From: Nitrospinae bacterium CG11_big_fil_rev_8_21_14_0_20_56_8
Lineage (GTDB): Bacteria > Nitrospinota > Nitrospinia > Nitrospinales > VA-1
DNA: 10,238 bases
Assembly: GCA_002796165.1 (NCBI GenBank)
Contig: PCWF01000187.1
Location: 1 to 10,238, forward strand
Direction: 5' to 3'
Part shown: in pieces, positions 8,212-10,238 of the stretch
Layout: each line of letters opens with the position of its first letter
Position numbering within the stretch: the stretch's first letter is position 1
Notes under the pieces: generated by a model
What the model saw: the letters and a program-made list of their open reading frames with translations, nothing else
What the model was told of the DNA's origin: nothing
Databases searched by the model: none
Translations under genes and position numbers: made by a program

Positions 8212-8263
8212 TGAAAACCCCGCTTGGGAAGCGGTCGAATCGGAAATTCGCAGAGGGTTTTCA
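8212..8263. repeat. 52-bp palindromic element with 9-bp terminal inverted repeats and two internal hairpins
   Basis: TGAAAACCC (8212-8220) and GGGTTTTCA (8255-8263) are perfect inverted repeats. Between them lie two further perfect hairpins: CGCTT/AAGCG (8221-8225 and 8229-8233, loop GGG) and CGAAT/ATTCG (8236-8240 and 8246-8250, loop CGGAA). The sequence can therefore fold as a three-way junction on either strand. It begins 6 bp after the aldolase-dehydrogenase stop. It may act as a transcription terminator, an mRNA 3'-end stabiliser, or a dispersed REP/MITE-like element; copy number elsewhere cannot be judged from this window. Confidence 0.65.
8213..8234 (-). terminator. Possible intrinsic terminator for minus-strand transcription from the transporter side
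   Basis: Read on the minus strand, CCGCTT-CCC-AAGCGG is a 6-bp GC-rich hairpin followed directly by GGTTTTC. The T-tract is short (four), so this is a weak candidate. It would end transcripts coming from the transporter and nfo-remnant side before they enter the convergent aldolase gene. It is embedded in the 52-bp palindromic element. Confidence 0.35.
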
Positions 8264-8287
8264 AAAGTTTTTGATAAGGTTTTTTTG
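8261..8287 (+). terminator. Possible terminator after the aldolase-dehydrogenase gene
   Basis: TCAAAA (8261-8266) and TTTTGA (8269-8274) form a small AT-rich hairpin, followed by TAAGG and a run of seven T (8280-8286). The stem is weak by itself, but it lies just behind the 52-bp structured element, whose closing stem could serve as the real terminator stem. It is positioned to end transcription of the plus-strand pair. Confidence 0.35.
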
Positions 8288-8392
8288 ATGTCATTCTGAG
8301 GCGCGGACGCGCCGAAGAATCTTGCTCCGATTCGGTATGGGGCAGGCTTCTTATTCGTTCCGGCAAGATCTCTCCCGGACGAGCGGGATGGC
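8287..8392. repeat. Imperfect palindromic MITE/REP-like element
   Basis: The left arm is GATGTCATTCTGAGG (8287-8301), then a GGCGCG/CGCGCC hairpin (8300-8305 and 8308-8313), then GAAGAATCTTGC (8314-8325). The right arm has GGCAAGATC (8362-8370), a CCCG/CGGG hairpin (8374-8377 and 8384-8387) and GATGGC. ATCTTGC (8319-8325) and GCAAGAT (8363-8369) are perfect inverted copies, and the arms resemble each other in overall plan. The phrase TCATTCTGAG...GAAGAATCT is a familiar motif of short dispersed palindromes found between genes in many bacteria. The right arm looks degenerate. Just beyond it, CTAATTTGG/CCAATTTCAG (8392-8416) forms another imperfect stem. No transposase is present. Confidence 0.6.
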
Positions 8393-8429
8393 TAATTTGG
8401 ACGCTCCCAATTTCAGGTAGGTTCTTTCT

Positions 8430-8600
8430 TTATTTTTTTAGCCCATCTCCCGCAAAACAGGATTTGAGCAGGTCGATGTTTTTACGGTCGGGTCCATTGC
8501 CGCCGAATACGGGGACTTCTAAAATCCACGGCAGTCCATTCACCCGCTTCTCCCCCGCCAGATTTTTGAATCCGTCCAGCCGGATTTCATCCCGCCTGTT
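8430..8600 (-). pseudogene. C-terminal remnant of endonuclease IV (AP endonuclease family 2)
   Basis: Directly behind the transporter stop codon (8603-8601) the same frame stays open for 56 codons to TAA 8432-8430. The peptide contains EIRLDGFKNLAGEKRVNGLP (5-24), WILEVPVFGGNGPDRKNIDL (25-44) and LKSCF. This resembles the C-terminal tail of deoxyribonuclease IV (Nfo): a helix around 'GLEGFK-L', then 'GLP-ILETP', acidic residues, and a final 'N--LLKS' helix. Nfo is usually ~280 residues; only about the last 50 are recognisable, there is no plausible start codon that would give a working protein, and the metal-binding N-terminal part is absent. I infer a gene remnant left by a deletion or rearrangement whose junction lies at or near 8600. 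The family call rests on recall of the motif, not on a search. Codon use looks like that of a real gene, so the decay may be recent. Confidence 0.55.
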
Positions 8601-10238
8601 TTACACCGTCCACCCTTTTTCGCCGCACAGTTTGAGGATCGCGGGGAGCAGGGTGACGGAGGCGACCAGGCACGCGCCCACGCCCACGGTGAGCACCAGG
8701 CCCAGGCTGTAGATGCCCTGGTGGTCGGCGACCATGAGGCTCCCGAACCCGATCATGGTGGTGAGCGAGCTGAGCACCACCGCCTGCCCGGTGCTCCGGG
8801 CCAGCACGGTTCCGTTGTGTTCGGATTCTTCCCGGTACCGGTGCACGATGTGCACGCCGTTGACCACGCCGATACCGATGATGAGGGGCAGGATGACCAG
8901 GTTGGCCAGGTTGAAGGGAACCTGCATGAGGTCGAGGATCCACACGGTCCACACGGACCCCACCGCGACGGGAAGAAGCACGAGCAGGGTCGTCGACACG
9001 CGCCGGAACGCGAGCAAGAGGTATAGGGTGATGGCCACCAGGGCGTACAGTCCCCCCTTGAGATACCCGTCGCGCATGAGGTTGCTGGATTCGTACATGT
9101 GCACGGCGTTGCCGGTGATGCCGGGGGCCACTTCGCGGACGTCTTTCAGGAACCGCTCCATCCCCTGGCGCTCCCAGATATTGACCGCCGGGAAGACGGA
9201 GATGAGGTATTTGCCGTTGGGACTGATGAATTTGTCGCGGATGAGGGCCGGAAGGTCTTCGACGCGGACCGCTCCCGGATGGGCGGCCAGTTTGAAGTCG
9301 GCGATTTTACTTCGGTAGTCGGCCAGCAGGTCGGTGGAAAATCGTTCCAGCCGGGTCCGCGCGGTTGCGGGATCGGTTTGCGCCGCTTCGTCGAGAAAGG
9401 CCTGAGCCCAGCGCCCGGCCTCGGCCACGTCGTCTTTTTTCTCTTCGCTTTCTTCCCGGCCGTGCAGTTTGAAGCGGATTTTTTTCATGGTGCGGACCAC
9501 GGCCTCGAGGGAGAAGGGCGCGTCTTCCGGCGCCACTTGCAGGCCGTCGAGCACGGGCGCGATCGACCGGATGAGGGCGCGTTTTTCCGCGCTGTCCCCG
9601 GGCAGGGCCGACACGATGCTCTCGACGCGTCCCACGGTGGGTTTGGCTTTCAGGGCCTTGTGCATGCGCCGGGTTTCTTCCAGGGAACCGGCCAGGGCCG
9701 CCGCCGACCAGGTGGACCGCTCGGCGTTATGGATGATCTTGAGTTCGTATTGCACCGCCTCGGTCCCCTTGGCCTGAAGGTTGAGCAGGTTGTAGTCGAA
9801 GGTGATATGGGTGAGGGACATGAGGCCGGGAACCAGGGAAACGATGCACAGACCGATGATGAGGTTATGGTGCTCGAAGATCTTCTCGATCACGCGGATT
9901 TTTGTTGCATGGAGAACGGAGTTGGCATAAGTGAGCTGACGCCAGCGTTCTTCGAGGGTGACGAGGGCCGGAAGCAGAAGGACCATGGCCACCATGCACA
10001 GGATGACGCCCCCGGCGGCGATCCAGCCGAGTTCCACGATGCCGATGAAATCGGTGAGCGCCATGCCGCCAAACGCCATGGCGGTGGTGATGGCCCCCGC
10101 GAAATTGCCGCGCCCGGTCCCCTGGACGGTGCGTTGCAGGGCGGGGAGCACGGCGTGTCCGTTCGCCCGCTCTTCCCGGTACCGTTCGAGGATATGAATT
10201 CCAAAATCGATGCCGAGCCCGATCAAGATGGTGGTGAA
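8601..10238 (-). CDS. RND/MMPL-family transporter, C-terminal 545 residues (5' end outside window)
   Basis: Inner-membrane proton-driven exporter of the RND superfamily (MMPL/HpnN-like group), probably moving lipids or other hydrophobic compounds to the periplasm; the substrate is not known. The frame is open at the right edge. Visible residues 1-94 cover TM4-TM6, with GLGIDFGIHILERYREE (7-23) carrying Asp11 of the GxxxD motif. TM7 is at about 124-142, then comes a ~250-residue periplasmic loop (145-392), then TM8-TM12 (about 394-533). The pseudo-repeat GIGVVNGVHIVHRYREES (455-472) matches the TM4 segment but has Val459 where TM4 has Asp11. The C-terminus (GEKGWTV) looks natural. The stop abuts the nfo remnant. 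A HpnN (hopanoid-associated) assignment is possible, but no hopanoid genes are in view. The TTG at 10226 is not a real start, because the coding frame runs on upstream of it (FTTI). Confidence 0.9.
   Translation of the reverse strand, partial: FTTILIGLGIDFGIHILERYREERANGHAVLPALQRTVQGTGRGNFAGAITTAMAFGGMALTDFIGIVELGWIAAGGVILCMVAMVLLLPALVTLEERWRQLTYANSVLHATKIRVIEKIFEHHNLIIGLCIVSLVPGLMSLTHITFDYNLLNLQAKGTEAVQYELKIIHNAERSTWSAAALAGSLEETRRMHKALKAKPTVGRVESIVSALPGDSAEKRALIRSIAPVLDGLQVAPEDAPFSLEAVVRTMKKIRFKLHGREESEEKKDDVAEAGRWAQAFLDEAAQTDPATARTRLERFSTDLLADYRSKIADFKLAAHPGAVRVEDLPALIRDKFISPNGKYLISVFPAVNIWERQGMERFLKDVREVAPGITGNAVHMYESSNLMRDGYLKGGLYALVAITLYLLLAFRRVSTTLLVLLPVAVGSVWTVWILDLMQVPFNLANLVILPLIIGIGVVNGVHIVHRYREESEHNGTVLARSTGQAVVLSSLTTMIGFGSLMVADHQGIYSLGLVLTVGVGACLVASVTLLPAILKLCGEKGWTV

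Noticed and set aside
8166..8366. Minus-strand 66-codon open frame overlapping the 3' end of the aldolase gene and the palindromic elements
   Set aside because: It consists of antisense of a clear gene plus translated repeat arms, a common artefact of this repeat type, and has no recognisable domain.
8207..8600. CRISPR array or tRNA in the repeat-rich gap
   Set aside because: There are no regularly spaced direct repeats, and the three-stem element lacks the tRNA arm lengths, anticodon loop and T-loop consensus.
8464..8712. Plus-strand 82-codon open frame opposite the nfo remnant and transporter end
   Set aside because: It is antisense to the transporter C-terminus and nfo-like peptide, which have real family signatures; no ribosome site or domain is seen.

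Overview
The window is an ordinary, gene-dense, GC-rich bacterial chromosome segment with one unusual intergenic patch. The purine genes are of the PurS / small-PurL / PurQ type with an Fe-S, propeptide-type PurF. A multi-pass RND/MMPL transporter gene suggests a Gram-negative. This fits deltaproteobacterial or Nitrospinota-like lineages, but that placement is inference from gene style only; no marker in the window fixes the taxon.

Positions 1-4367 (minus strand) hold a compact purine biosynthesis operon read purS-purQ-purL-purF, with purF cut by the left edge. PurS, PurQ and PurL together form the FGAM synthetase complex (step 4 of IMP synthesis), and PurF catalyses the committed first step. 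The genes are tightly packed: 27 bp between purS and purQ, a 4-bp ATGA overlap between purQ and purL, and a 20-bp overlap between purL and purF. This suggests translational coupling. Positions 4368-4593 form a divergent intergenic region with AT-rich promoter-like sequence and a perfect 7-bp inverted repeat.

Positions 4594-8206 (plus strand) carry two genes 28 bp apart. The first encodes a polytopic membrane protein resembling GT-C (GT39-like) glycosyltransferases. The second encodes a 684-residue fusion of a class II aldolase with a short-chain dehydrogenase, in the family of bifunctional rhamnulose-1-phosphate aldolase/dehydrogenase enzymes. No other sugar-catabolic genes are visible, so the substrate is open.

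Positions 8207-8600 hold no intact gene. They contain a 52-bp palindromic element with 9-bp perfect terminal inverted repeats and two internal hairpins. Next comes a MITE/REP-like imperfect palindrome of the 'TCATTCTGAG...GAAGAATCT' type. Last is what looks like the C-terminal remnant of an endonuclease IV (nfo) gene, minus strand, directly abutting the stop codon of the next gene and in its frame. Positions 8601-10238 (minus strand) encode the C-terminal 545 residues of an RND/MMPL-type transporter; its TM10 lacks the acidic residue present at the pseudo-symmetric position in TM4.

I do not see a novel multi-gene system here. The most worthwhile leads are the nfo remnant junction, the two palindromic elements beside it, and the asymmetric transporter.
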